A DNA stretch of 64,000 bases. Origin: Erigeron canadensis. Its lineage: Eukaryota > Streptophyta > Magnoliopsida > Asterales > Asteraceae. The stretch lies in the NCBI RefSeq assembly GCF_010389155.1, contig NC_057764.1:43408275-43472274 (forward strand). Reading direction: 5' to 3'. Of this stretch, positions 8,787-20,974 are shown piece after piece. A program made the translations under genes and the position numbers. A model generated the notes under the pieces. It was not told the origin of the DNA. It ran no database searches and saw only the letters and a program-made list of their open reading frames with translations. Numbering within the stretch: the stretch's first letter is position 1; each line of letters begins with the position of its first letter.

Positions 8787-11700
8787 ATGGCATCTATCAC
8801 TCCCTTGTCTTCGTTTTCTTCAATATCTTCGAGCCGAATTGGGCAGAGAAATCAGAATGTAGTTCTGCAGAAGAGAAGTTCGCTCAAGGTTAAAGCGATG
8901 GCCAAAGAGTTGTATCTTAACAAGGATGGGTCTGCCGTTAAGAAGCTGCAGGTAGTTTTGAAACTGAAATTTGTTAATTTGTGATTTTTGATTGGATTTG
9001 TGTGTGTGTGTGTGTGTGTGTATACTTACATAATTACACATGTATGTATTTCTGTAGGCTGGTGTTAACAAGCTTGCGGATTTAGTTGGAGTGACTCTTG
9101 GTCCAAAAGGGCGTAATGTAGTGCTTGAGAGCAAGTACGGTTCTCCCAAAATTGTAAATGACGGTGTAACCGTGGCTAAAGAGGTACATTGCATTGGCTT
9201 GACTTGGGATTATCTTTATACGTTGTAGTTGTGAATCTTGTAATGCATGATTGACTAATTGTGACATGGTTACCTTTGCCTTTTGAGAATTGGGTTAGTT
9301 AGGAACTTGGGGCTTGTTTTGGTGTATAAATATGGGGGTGTTCACTAAAAGAAAGTTTCATTGGATTAAAAAGGTGTTCAGTGTAAGATTTTGTTAGGAA
9401 AGTTTTCATCGAAAACTGAAAACTTACTTTTCTTATAATCTTATTTGTGGTTATGTTTTTGAAAGCTCACTTTATGTTGGAATTAATTTCTATTCAAAAT
9501 TGGAGGGATTCTTATGTTTCGTAAACATGGGAACAAAAACTGAATGTGTTGTCAAGTTTTTGAATTGTTTTCTAGAGATAAAAAAACGTTTCTCATTTTC
9601 TTGAAATTCTTTTACAACTAAAGGCACACTTCTTATCTTCTTTGTTTGAGGTCTACAATTAGGATGATTATCTGTTTTTATATGGCCTTTTTTGCCGTGT
9701 ATATATTTGAATGCATGCATGATACCCATTAAAAATAAGGTTTTTATACTATATTTCTGTCAATTTAGGTTGAATTGGAAGATCCTGTTGAGAACATTGG
9801 TGCCAAGTTGGTGAGACAAGCGGCTTCAAAGACAAATGATTTGGCCGGTGATGGGACTACAACTTCTGTTGTTCTAGCACAAGGCTTGATTAACGAGGGT
9901 GTTAAGGTATATGTACATTTTAAGAGTTCTGGATTTCGAAGGGTTCATATACTAATGAAGCTATATTCTTCAGGTGGTAGCTGCTGGTGCTAACCCGATT
10001 CAGATAACAAGAGGTATTGAAAAAACTACCAAAGCACTGGTTGAAGAGCTTAAACGAATGTCAAAAGATGTGAGTTTTACATTACTAGTTACTGTAACCA
10101 AAATTTAAACCAACTGTATGTTCAGCATGCCGAATTTGTAGTGCTTAAAGAAACCTTCATTTGGTGATTAGTTTAAACATCTAGATGCTAATCGTTTGTT
10201 AAATTGCAGGTTGAAGACAGTGAGCTAGCAGATGTGGCAGCAGTAAGTGCAGGGAACAACATTGAAGTGGGAAGTATGATTGCTGAAGCAATGAGCAAAG
10301 TCGGAAGGCAAGGTGTGGTGACTCTTGAAGAAGGAAAAAGCGCTGAAAACTACATGTATGTTGTGGAAGGCATGCAGTTTGACCGTGGTTACATTTCTCC
10401 ATATTTCGTTACCGACAGTGAGAAAATGACCGTTGAGTATGAAAACTGCAAGGTAATACTAATATTATGTCATATCATTGTTTATTTTGTTCCAATTTTA
10501 GATTCTAATCTATGTTTCATGTGTCTAGTTGCTTTTGGTTGATAAGAAGATAACAAATGCAAGAGATTTAGTTAGTGTTTTGGAAGATGCCATTAAGGGA
10601 GGGTACCCGATATTGATTATAGCAGAGGACATTGAGCAGGAAGCTCTTGCTACCCTTGTAGTGAACAAGCTTCGAGGATCACTAAAGATCGCTGCACTTA
10701 AAGCACCTGGATTTGGTGAACGCAAGAGTCAATATCTTGATGATATCGCTGTTCTTACTGGAGGCAAGTGTTTCTTGTTTTCTCAAGTAGTAATTTTGAC
10801 CTATTTGCTTATAAATTGGCCGGTGTGAGTTATGCAAAGCTATTTTGATGTGTTGAATGGTCCATATTTACTTGTCCACTTATTTTATTTAACATATTAT
10901 GACTTTATGATCTGCATTGAGTTCCTTACCTGCATTTTTTCCTATTTCGTCTCTTTGCATATTGATTCAGGGACCGTCATCAGAGAGGAGATCGGGTTAA
11001 ACCTTGAGACTGCCGGGAGTGAGGTTTTAGGACTTGCTGCTAAGGTGGTCTTGACCAAGGATACAACAACTATTGTTGGTGACGGCACCACCCAGGAGTT
11101 GGTCAATAAACGAGTTGTCCAGATTAGAAACCTTGTTGAGGTGCATTTCTGATAAAACTCTCGTAAAAACTTCTAATACTCTCTTTTCTCTTTCTAAAGT
11201 TACTGATATCTATTCTAACTGATCTTACAGGCAGCAGAACAGGACTATGAAAAGGAAAAGTTGAATGAAAGAATTGCCAAATTATCCGGGGGTGTCGCTG
11301 TTATCCAGGTGAATTTTTTATGATTTCTTGTGTAAATGTAAAATGAGTACCAGGTTTCTCAAATTCAACAAATATTCCAGGTTGGGGCACAAACAGAAAC
11401 AGAACTTAAAGAAAAGAAATTGAGAGTAGAGGATGCTTTAAATGCAACAAAGGTAATGTTATATTCTATTTTTACATTTATTAGCATATTTGTTTTTCAG
11501 TCACGTCATTGCTTAACTTGGTTAAATTTCTGACATCCTGCAGGCGGCTGTTGCGGAAGGCATTGTAGTAGGGGGTGGGTGCACTCTATTGCGACTTGCT
11601 GCTAAGGTTGACAGTATCAAAGACACCCTTGACAATGATGAACAGAAGGTTGGAGCAGATATTGTTAAGAGGGCACTTTGCTACCCCATGAAGCTGATTG

Positions 11701-12816
11701 CAAAGAATGCTGGTGTTAATGGAAGCGTGGTGATTGAGAAGGTATTTTTTGGTTTAGTCGAACCTCTTTTAGTCTAGAGGTGGCAAGTAGGCTCGTCTAC
11801 CCACAAATGTGCTCCTTTTTTAGTGGCTAGTGCTAACTCACATTTGAGTTCCTGATGGGACTTGAACCTACAACCTCTTGGTCGGTTGGGTAGCTCTGAT
11901 ACTTTAAGCCAAACTTCTGCTGGAACTAAATATTTATTTGGGCTAGTGCCTAGTTGTATGTTTAACTGGTAAATTGGGTCAAGCTAAATGCTTTGACACT
12001 AACAAGGAATGAGGCGGGGTTGGATGGTCAAATGGATTATAAAGTGTTTGTGGTCGCCCCTACATGAAATTCATTTTTTAGGAAAATGGTGACGTGCGGT
12101 TGACTCTGTATATCTAATTTGCAGGTCCTATCAAGTGACAATCCCAAGTTTGGTTACAATGCTGCAACTGGGAAATATGAGGATTTGATGGCTGCTGGTA
12201 TTATTGATCCCACAAAGGTAAGCATTTTCAGTTCTTGAAATATCTTTGGTGTCTGTAAAATTCTTTATTAGCAACTAGCAAGTGTAAAATGTTGAGCTTC
12301 TCAGTCCTAAATGTGCTCAAAATTCTAAATAGTGGTAGTCATTATATGGAACTATTGCAGGTGGTGAGATGCTGCTTGGAGCATGCATCATCAGTTGCAA
12401 AGACCTTCCTGACATCAGATGCCGTGGTTGTGGAGATCAAGGAGCCTGAACCCATGCCTGCTGGGAACCCCATGGACAACTCAGGTATTTGAGCTGTTAA
12501 CTAAAACAACTTTCTTGATTTTATAATTTCTGTTGCGAGTATTATATACTGTGCTAACCAAGTTTGCTCAAATTTCGTCCAACTTATTTTTACCTCAGAA
12601 AAAGCCATTAATTTTCAAATGTTCACAGAAGTTCTATAAAAACAATCTACTCTTCCTTGAAATACCATGTTGAAATTTGTACATGGCTCTTCATGCAATT
12701 TGCTTTCACTTTTTCATATCTTTTTGCTTATAGTTTTGGTTTAGGGAGTTTTTTTATTGATCAAGAGGATAAATCTTAATGCATAACTGTCTTCTTGACT
12801 AGGTTATGGTTACTGA
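8787..12816 (+). CDS. CPN60B: Plastid chaperonin-60 subunit beta
   Basis: There are thirteen coding exons: 8787-8951, 9058-9183, 9769-9906, 9974-10069, 10210-10452, 10529-10763, 10971-11140, 11231-11308, 11381-11452, 11544-11741, 12125-12217, 12361-12484 and 12803-12816. They encode 583 aa. Residues 1 to about 37 form a Ser/Arg-rich chloroplast transit peptide. The group I chaperonin body follows, with [10 protein letters not shown] in the nucleotide-binding equatorial domain, the ATPase motif GDGTTT (residues 124-129), [15 protein letters not shown] in the apical/intermediate region and EGIVVGGG. The protein ends NPMDNSGYGY, the same ending as Arabidopsis CPN60B. It is the beta subunit of the Cpn60 complex, which folds Rubisco large subunit and other stromal proteins with Cpn20/Cpn10. 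The length fits the family (about 600 aa), with a shorter transit peptide. Oddities are a GC-AG intron after exon 6 and a tiny last coding exon. HSE, bZIP and telo-box motifs lie upstream. Confidence 0.96.
9000..9022. repeat. (TG)n microsatellite in CPN60B intron
   Basis: This is an uninterrupted run of about 11 TG units in the first CPN60B coding intron. It is a potential polymorphic marker and has no function I can see. Confidence 0.9.
10764..10970 (+). other. GC-AG intron of CPN60B
   Basis: Exon 6 ends ACT GGA G and the intron begins GCAAGT, the usual consensus of GC-AG introns. The acceptor is TTGATTCAG before GGACCGTC. This junction gives LTGGTVIREE, the conserved family sequence. Using the nearby GT (10767-10768) would give an out-of-frame junction. 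The GC donor is therefore forced by frame and conservation. Confidence 0.85.
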
Positions 12817-13677
12817 GGTGCGTCAGTTAGCAAGTAGAACCTCAACCCGTGGCAGTTCTTTGCATGCTTACAGCCAAACAAAGGTGTGCAACCAGGATGA
12901 GAAATATTGCTTCAACCACCTCTCTTTCCATTAGCTCATTTACAAGTTGTAACAGGCTGAATCTGCTAGTTGAAATCCCTTTCTTGTTATATTTAGAGGT
13001 GGTTGGGTAGATTTAAATTTTGGCGGAAATGGTTTCTAGAGTCGACATTTGTATTTAAAATTTTACTCGCACCAATAAGAAAGTGTCATTTGTAGCATTG
13101 TGTATGATGGTGTAGATTTCCTGTCAGTTTATCTAAAGCTCAACATGCCTTGTAGGTCCAAATGGGCGAGCCCAATAATCAACAATTTAATGTGTTCATT
13201 TAAATGGTGTTTGGTTTTAGTTGCGTTTATACTATTGGCATAGTAACCGGTAGGAATGGGAATGAGAATATAAAACCCAACTACCGATTTATACTCTATA
13301 TCTATTTCTCACAAAAACAGATAACATTTGTCACTTTCATTCACATTCCTTGATTCCCAAACTTACAAACGAAACACATCCCTGTTGAGTTGTTCAAATG
13401 TAGCATGTTTCTTATAGGTGCCTAGAAAGCCATAATATGGATAATGCTGCAGTATGGTTTTAAAAAAAGGGTAAAGGGGAACCCTAGCCCCAGTACCACA
13501 ATTGGATATCCATCGACCCACCCTGTATGAGCCATATTGATGCCGGTAAAATACCTTCATCCTAATTCCCACATGATCTGGACACCTCGAAGGATCGAAC
13601 CCGCGTATTTAAACTTCACATAATTGCGGTATGGTTTATGTGGTCGTTAAGACATGTTTATGTTTTTGGATTAGTAT

Positions 13678-13842
13678 GACACAACTTTCCATTAAGAGTC
13701 ATATTAGTACCACTAAAATTGATAAACTTACCACAAGATATAAATTATATAGCATACTGTACAACTGTTTAATGCACTGTTGTGGTAAATTTATCAATTT
13801 ATTTGGTACAAAAATTACTACCTTTCCATTAATGGTATAACC
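13678..13842. repeat. Imperfect inverted repeat, possible MITE
   Basis: The left arm contains TCCATTAAGAG, GTACCACTAAAATTGATAAA and CTTACCACAA. The right arm carries the reverse complement with several mismatches (TTGTGGTAAATTTATCAATT, GGTACAAA, CCATTAATGG). The centre lies near 13760. This is consistent with an old MITE, but no target duplication was identified. Confidence 0.5.
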
Positions 13843-16800
13843 TATATTACTATCTTGAATGAGAAATCATGTTCAGGGGCCATTAAGTATATTTAGCAAC
13901 TTCACACTACGGAAGTCAAACATCATGTGATTCTTTAAAGCAGTCAATTATATGCCTAATAAAATGACACAAACTAAAGTGGAGTAGTGGTGGTTATTTT
14001 TGGTACAGTTACATTATGTCCATTTGGTCCTTGTACACTCCCGATCAAGTAATATATTTTAGATAATGGGGCACTCATATTTGTGCAACAAAACTTTCAA
14101 TCTTGAACAAATCTTATGTGAGCTTTGTTAAAGTGACCTCGATAATGTATGCAGACTGTAAATAATAAAATTTGAGACAGTTATTTAAATGTTAGTTAAG
14201 GTTTTCATTTATCAAATGAAATACAAGGGTAACTTGGAAAGAATTAACACCGCACTTTTATATATCGATATCGGCCTGACGGTCTATTTAAGAAGGCCCG
14301 GAGTCTAAATCTTGCCAGAAAAAGAAGTATTTGGGCATGAACCCAAGCCAGACTTGTTTTAAACTTTTAATATATCATTATAGAAATATATATAACATAA
14401 TTATACTTTCTTCTTTTAATCTGTATAATTTCTTTACACAAACTAACATGACAAAAACAAAAGAAAAACAACAACATTTTAACTTCTATGTCAAAATTAA
14501 GTTTATACGTAGAGTGATTATTAAATATATGAAGTGTTAATGTAATTTTTGTGATGATGAAAATCCTAAATGTTGTCATTACTCATATATTACATGTTAT
14601 AAAATGGTATTACTATCTTCTCAATCAGCACCCCAACATTTTTTTTAACTATACTGTAATACGAGTATAACATTATTCTAAACATAAAAAAGAAATTTAG
14701 TGACAATATTTGTATTTTAAAGACAAACTAAATGTCATATTTGTGATGAAGAAAAACCACCCCAAAAAACAGGATATTGTAACGCCTAGGGGAACTAATG
14801 GTATTCGAGTCAACTTTCAACTAATTGATACCCAAATTTAGGCCACCTACAAAACAAACTTCCATGGAAACGCTCCTAACGAGAAATTTGAGTAAACATG
14901 ATTTTTAAACGATATCTATCTAAGAAGATCTTGAAATTAATTTAAGATACAATGAGTCAAAGTTTAAACTTAATTCACTGACAAGTTTTTTTTTTTAAAA
15001 TAGCACATGAACATGGTACCGAAATCAATGATGTACGTCGACTAGTGCATATACATATTTGCTCTTGGGACACGACATGGGACGGTGAATGGAATCGTTC
15101 TCGAATGAGGAGTACGTACGTATTCATTAATTTGGATATTTAATGAATCGATCGAGTCACATCAGTTGCAAGTGGTAACGACAAATAAGACCTGGTAAAA
15201 GCAAGATTGACGTCGCCTAGCTCATACAAAATGTATTCAAATACTTACAACCACAACTCATATTGTTACTTAAATTTTAACAAAATAGCGTTTTTGGTCG
15301 TATATACATTCGGGGATGAACAAGTAAGTGTTTTGTGAAATACCTTGACATGAGATACTTTTATCTTTGGTTGGATATGGGGAAACATATATGTGCTTAG
15401 TTCGTGGGTTTATGATGCAGCTTCACAGCAAGTCATGCTGCTTTAAAAACTATTTCATGCAAAGTGGACAACACGACAAGGCGTGTCTTGACTACCAATA
15501 CTTTTTTATATCCTTTACATTTGATACTCTTAGAATTCTTGCACCTAAGACATTTGAGCTATTTGGAAGGATCCAATGGGTGCATAGTAATGTTATGATG
15601 CCATGATCTATGAATGTAGTTTTTAAATGTCTTAGTTTTACTATAAAAAAGGAGTAGTAGTGACGCAAGCGCTTGTCTTATATTTTAATGTAATTACTTG
15701 TTATATATGTTCAATCTAAGAAAATACATTAATACAATACTTTATAAGACAATCTTAGTTATCTAACTCATGACCAACGCTAGTAAATGGCTTCGATCTT
15801 ATGCAAACGGGTATACACAGAAAGTTTTTTTCTTCGGGTCATTAAATGAATCCATTTTTAGGCCAATTACTCCAATGGAGTTATCATACCAATATGCCGA
15901 TTTATCATGATAGCTACAAAATGCCCATCAAAATGTTCACCCAGTTTCCGTAAGCATTTTGTATGCTTATATATGGAGAAAGGTTTTCTTTGTTCCGGTC
16001 ATTCGAGAATGACAAATCATTTTTTATACGTACCCAGATAATATATATATTCAATGTATATTGTGCTCAATTATATCATAATTTATTCAATGCAAGTATT
16101 GATTGCTCGAGAGACGAACGAAAGTAGGATGAAATTTGTACTCTATGAGAAGTGCCAATCTAACGAAGAATATTTACACTCTATTTATTTTCTCGTAAGT
16201 ACGTTAAACTCGTCATTTACATTAATTTAAAATTAAAGAAAAAAAAAAAAAGAAACAGAAAACTATAGTCATCAACTTCCTATATTCTGTCTCTAACAGA
16301 ACTCAGTGCCGACTTCGAGCTCCTTTTTGGTCTATTTTCTTCGACTACTTGAATTTATCAATATGTTGATCTTTTAAGATACTTTTTACTTTCAAATTTC
16401 ATTTGTCAATATAACTATTTGGGGATATAATAATTAGTACGTGCTATGTGTCAAAACTTTTGATAACTTTAGTTAAATCAATAAAGCTTGATTCCATCAT
16501 TTAAGATAGTTGATAATTATTTGAAGCTTGTCAAATCTTATGTTACTATTTTTGTTTTTGGATTTAGTAACGAATAAAAGAAAAAAAAAAAAAAAAAAAC
16601 TCAGGGATAAAAGTCCAATACCGTTAAAAAACAAACCGGGTTTAGTGGCGCACTTTGAAGTTTAGATTTTTATGGGGGCGGCTTAAACTTTGAAATTTAT
16701 GTTACTATTTTTTCTTTATATTTCTCAATTGTGTCATGATCAACGGCTATTCTAACGGAACCTCTACAACTAAACAATTTCAGTTACTCCACCCGTGCAA

Positions 16801-17596
16801 ACGAACGTGGTTTCTAATACTTAATAAATTAATTCTTTTAAATTTTAACCATCAAGCTAGGTGTTACTTAGACGGATGAGTCAGGTTAAAAGCTGAGTTT
16901 TTTTTATTGTCCTCATTTTAAAAGTTTTTATTTTAAATATTTTCAAGAACTTTTTTAAAGATTGGACCTCTTTTTCTCAACACGATATCTAAACTGGGAT
17001 TTATTATTATAAATAAGAGCTTATTTCAAAAACCCCATAATTTTAAGTACTAAAAACCACTTTAGAAGTCCTTTACCAATCATGCCTTTAGTAAGGGTGT
17101 CAAGTTTTGAACTATATATCAAAAGCCATTACTATTCCAAAGTCATCAAGCGGCTAAAATTTGGTCAAAATAAAGAATTTTGAGTCTCAATCCATCAAGT
17201 CATTTACCTAGTATTTATTTTTCAAAATCTAACTAATTGACGTCGAAATTTTGTATTTATAATGAATGATAGGTGAATAACTCATCATTATCGTAAAATA
17301 CATGTGTTGATTTGTACGTGTGGTCAATTATGTTTCTGTTTGAAAAGCAAAAATGAAATTATATCCATTCAAGATCCAAGATATGTAATGAGATTACATT
17401 ACAACTAAGAGAGTTCAACACCATACTGTTGATACATTTAATATAAGATAGTATCAAGACTTGAATTTTGACCATTTAAAATTAAAACTCAACTACTTCT
17501 CTATTCTACATTGAAGACAAAGTAATCATTTAAACTAGCTTGTACCTTTCTACTCATAGTCATTTGGTTAATTAATTTTTAGTATGTTTCAAAAAA

Positions 17597-17624
17597 GGGG
17601 GGGGGGGGGGGGGGGGGGGGGGGG
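17597..17624. repeat. Run of 28 guanines
   Basis: An A6 stretch is followed by 28 consecutive Gs. The run could fold as a G-quadruplex, and its length is prone to sequencing and replication slippage, so the exact count is doubtful. It lies in intergenic DNA about 0.8 kb from the end of the ERF gene. Confidence 0.9.
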
Positions 17625-18401
17625 ATATCAATTTGAGCCCAGATGGTCTAAGATTAGGACTTAATTAAGAAGGACCTATAAAACACTGATACCGTTAATT
17701 AAATTATGAGTGGTTCTAAAGTCCACTTCTTCTCTATATTACATGTGAAAGGTAAAAATTATTTATTTTTTCCCTTTTCATTGAGCTAATTTCTTGTTGG
17801 TAATTACAAGTTTTTGACTATTGATGATTTTGCATAGAGCGGAAATAATTAACATCACACTAAAACCATATCGATCGAGTTTATTTTTGATTATCGTCAT
17901 GACATATATATTGACTAACTAAAAAAGAAAAACTACACGCACATGCTGCTTATTACCGCAGTACGTAGTGTACATACCATCTCGTGGCAAGATGAAATTG
18001 ACAACCATGCCTGCCAAAAACCAGCGTGTTAGTTTTCACGCTGAAACCTAATGTTGCTATATATTTACGCGCATTCTAATGCATAATATTTACCATATTC
18101 TTGCACTATACATCAAGAAATACATATTACGTACATTTCATGCCTTAAGAAAAAAAAAAAATTTAATTTAAAGATATATATATATTATACATATATTTAA
18201 GCTATTTAATTAAGGAGGGTTAAGATTTCTCATCCATAGGTAATGTCAATTCATGTCAAATACAGCGCGCCATAATGATATACTCCGTATATGATCACTA
18301 GCTAACCAACTAATTAATCAAAAAACAATCCCAAATTAATATTAATATATATAATAAGCTAGCTTAGCTGGCTTCAAAAACCTGGCCCTTTGGCCACTTG
18401 A

Positions 18402-18962
18402 TCACCATAATCGATCTCCAGTGAAACCATCCATATGATGTTGATCATCAGCAACCATCCACGTAGAACCGTACATCCATCCATCAATCGAGTCAATCAT
18501 CATCAACGATCCGGGTGAGTGATCCAAACACCCCTCTAAACTCGGCAACTCGATGATCTCATCAAGCTCATCCGAGTTGCTAGTGCTAGAATCATTCTTA
18601 TTATGTTCATCAAGACGACACGGTCGAGTTTGCTCCATGCTAAATTCTTGCATTTTGGCCGCTTTAGCAGCCGCAGCTTGTACGTCACGTGGAGATATAG
18701 AAGCCGGGCGTGGCAACAAGTCTTTAAGTTGAGGAAAGTTGAGAATAGCGGCGTTTCCTTTGATGGATAACGCCGCCACGTCATGAGCTCTAGCAGCCAT
18801 TTCTGGCGTAGAGAATGTGCCTAGCCAAATACGTGACTTTTTTCTTGGTTGTCGTATTTCTGATACCCATTTGCCCCAGCTACGCATTCGGACTCCTCTG
18901 TACAATGGAGGCTGGTTTTTGTTGGCCCGAACCGGATCTGTAGTTTGATCGGGTTTTGCCAT
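18402..18962 (-). CDS. AP2/ERF factor, DREB A-4 (TINY-like)
   Basis: This is an intronless gene of 186 aa, as is usual for DREB/ERF genes. A single AP2 domain occupies residues 21-78 ([19 protein letters not shown] ... [20 protein letters not shown] ... LNFP). The extension [18 protein letters not shown] follows, as in the DREB A-4/TINY group. The acidic C-terminus contains [14 protein letters not shown], a likely activation motif. Val at AP2 position 14 is the DREB hallmark. Position 19, commonly Glu in DREBs, is Gln here. Proteins of this group bind DRE/GCC-type elements in the nucleus and act in stress and growth responses; the target genes cannot be read from the sequence. The flanks contain no other gene within 1.9 kb. 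A minus-strand TATA-like stretch lies at 19006-19016. Confidence 0.93.
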   Translation of the reverse strand: MAKPDQTTDPVRANKNQPPLYRGVRMRSWGKWVSEIRQPRKKSRIWLGTFSTPEMAARAHDVAALSIKGNAAILNFPQLKDLLPRPASISPRDVQAAAAKAAKMQEFSMEQTRPCRLDEHNKNDSSTSNSDELDEIIELPSLEGCLDHSPGSLMMIDSIDGWMYGSTWMVADDQHHMDGFTGDRLW

Positions 18963-20974
18963 TAGGATTTGGAGTGAAGTTCAATTAAAACTTAATGAAA
19001 GGTGTATTATATATATGGAAGAAGCTAGATGTAAAAATGAAATGGCCGTTGGAGTTGCACATTCACCATTTTTATAGTGATGTTTAACCTACCGTGAGAC
19101 ATAAAACACACATATATTGCTTAATTTTGCTGTTTATTTTGGGTCAAACCATAAAATAATATAACACATGTTCACATATGTTTAATGTTTTATTTATACA
19201 ACATCGACTATAACTTAGTTTTTACACTAACATATTAACTAATTAAATAGCGTTCATTCTTCTATATATATTAATTAAGTTCAGAAAAAAAACTTAAAAG
19301 TATTAAATCTTGAGTTTTACTCGTATAAAATGTTTTTCGTTAAATAATCAAGTTTGGTGACAAGTCTATTGATTTTCACAATACATTCTTATACTAAATG
19401 GCTTTATGTACTAAACGACAGTTTTATATATATATATATATATATAGAAAGAGTCCTGGTCAATATGTAATTTAAACATGGCTAGATAAAATATTGACAA
19501 AAGTGTAATATAAGAAGTAATGCTAGTTCATAAAAATGGAAATACAAATAGTGTCTTTCATCTGATGTTCTAGAAGACTCAACAATATCGATTTTATAAT
19601 CCCCGCAAAATACGTGATTTGTCCGTGTTTAACTTAAATAAACAGATCTTAACAAAAGACTATTTTGTCGAACTGCTTCAATTTTCTTTCAATTCTTCAA
19701 AAAATTTATATATATTTTTTATAATTAAGGCATCTCCAATACAACTTGCCAACTTGGAGATAGCAAAACCTTATTATACACAAAACATACTTACTTAGTG
19801 TTTGTTTGGGCCTTAATTAATAAATTAAGTCATTACTTAATCAAAAATATTTAATTTATTAAGTCATCGAAAGTGCTTATTTTTTTACTTAATAAACAAA
19901 AAACAACTGTATTGACTTAATCCATACAGTCATTATTTATCAATTCAGTCACTTAGATTAAAAGAATAAACAAGTTAACATATGAGTTTTTATCAAAAAC
20001 TATGTGAAATCATTTCGAAGAGGTACATCATTAGTCATATTCCTATAAACTATAAGCTGCTAATTAAAGTTGCTAAAGTAAATTTTTTACAAATTTTCTT
20101 GAAAAACATCAACGAAAATGACTACATTTGATGACTTTTCATAACTCTCTCATCAATATAAAGATGGATCAAAAGTTGAACCCGAATTCATATTAGATAA
20201 CGATGTATCTACTAATGATAATACACACGAAACTGTTTATCTCGACGACATTGAAGAGCAACAACCTTGAACGGTAGACCAAAGAATTTTCTTGATTGAT
20301 GTTGTTCCACTTGTTATTGAAGATTGTATTGAAAAATGCGTGGGAAGATGATACCAAGAAAAAATTGTCATAAGAAGAATAATGTTTTAAGAATTTAAAG
20401 AGAAAAAAATAAAATAAATCGGATTTATGCTTAATTGTTAGTTTGGGTTGAAAGACTTGGAATTAAAATAACACACCTAGAATCGTTGCATTGCAATGTA
20501 AAAAAAGGTACCAATGACGTCTTTGGTACAACTTACCAGCTATTTACAAATAGCCCTAAAATCCAACAATCAAAGAATGAAACAATCGAAAATACAATTT
20601 GTCAAGTTCCGTGTATTACTACTACATAATAGGTATTTACTAAAAATCCAGAAGTGGATTCTTTTTAGTGAGGACGTACAAACTGACTTAATAACCAAAA
20701 TCTTAAAGTAAAAAGTTTTGTAAAATTTGTAGGTATAAAACGAAATAGTTGAAAAATAAGAATTTGGGTGACAGACGGGCAAAGGGGGGGGTGGGTGGTG
20801 TTGTGTTGTTGGCCTTTGGCGCTGCGTAGTTCCATTCCCCATAACATCTTCTGTTCCATCTTCAAACCTTAACCGACTCCCACCAACCCACCCCCCTAAA
20901 TTTTCCCTTGTTTACACATTTTACACCCCCTCTTTCTTACAATTCACTTTTTTTGTTCCTTTCATTTTCTTTGG
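18963..20974. other. Intergenic between ERF and LETM1-like genes
   Basis: This is AT-rich DNA containing a TA microsatellite at about 19425-19446. The stretch GCATCTCCAATACAACTTGC at about 19731 looks like the end of an old MITE. A 35-codon coding-like relic lies at 20166-20270 (GSKVEPEFILDN...). From about 20770 the sequence becomes pyrimidine-rich and forms the leader and promoter of the LETM1-like gene. Confidence 0.45.
19006..19016 (-). promoter_or_regulatory. TATA box of the ERF gene
   Basis: ATATATATAAT on the minus strand lies about 45-55 bp upstream of the ATG at 18962. If it is used, the leader would be only about 15-25 nt long. It is the only TATA-like stretch close to the gene, so the assignment is plausible but not certain. 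Confidence 0.45.

Larger units (their letters stand above)
12817..18401. other. Intergenic, no gene recognised
   Basis: The first 300 bp are the CPN60B 3'-UTR and terminator region. The rest is AT-rich DNA, and the short frames in it carry no recognisable domain. It includes a degenerate repeat at about 13480-13600, an inverted repeat at 13678-13842, an A-run at about 16582-16600 and a 28-G run at 17597-17624. Confidence 0.5.

Noticed and set aside
10765..10770. GT donor at 10767 for CPN60B exon 6
   Set aside because: It shifts the frame and destroys the conserved GGTVIREE junction; the GC donor three bases upstream is preferred.
20166..20270. 35-codon coding-like stretch (GSKVEPEFILDN ... 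DDIEEQQP)
   Set aside because: It has an acidic, protein-like composition, but it is closed by a stop shortly upstream, has no recognisable domain and no partner exon; probably a transposon relic.
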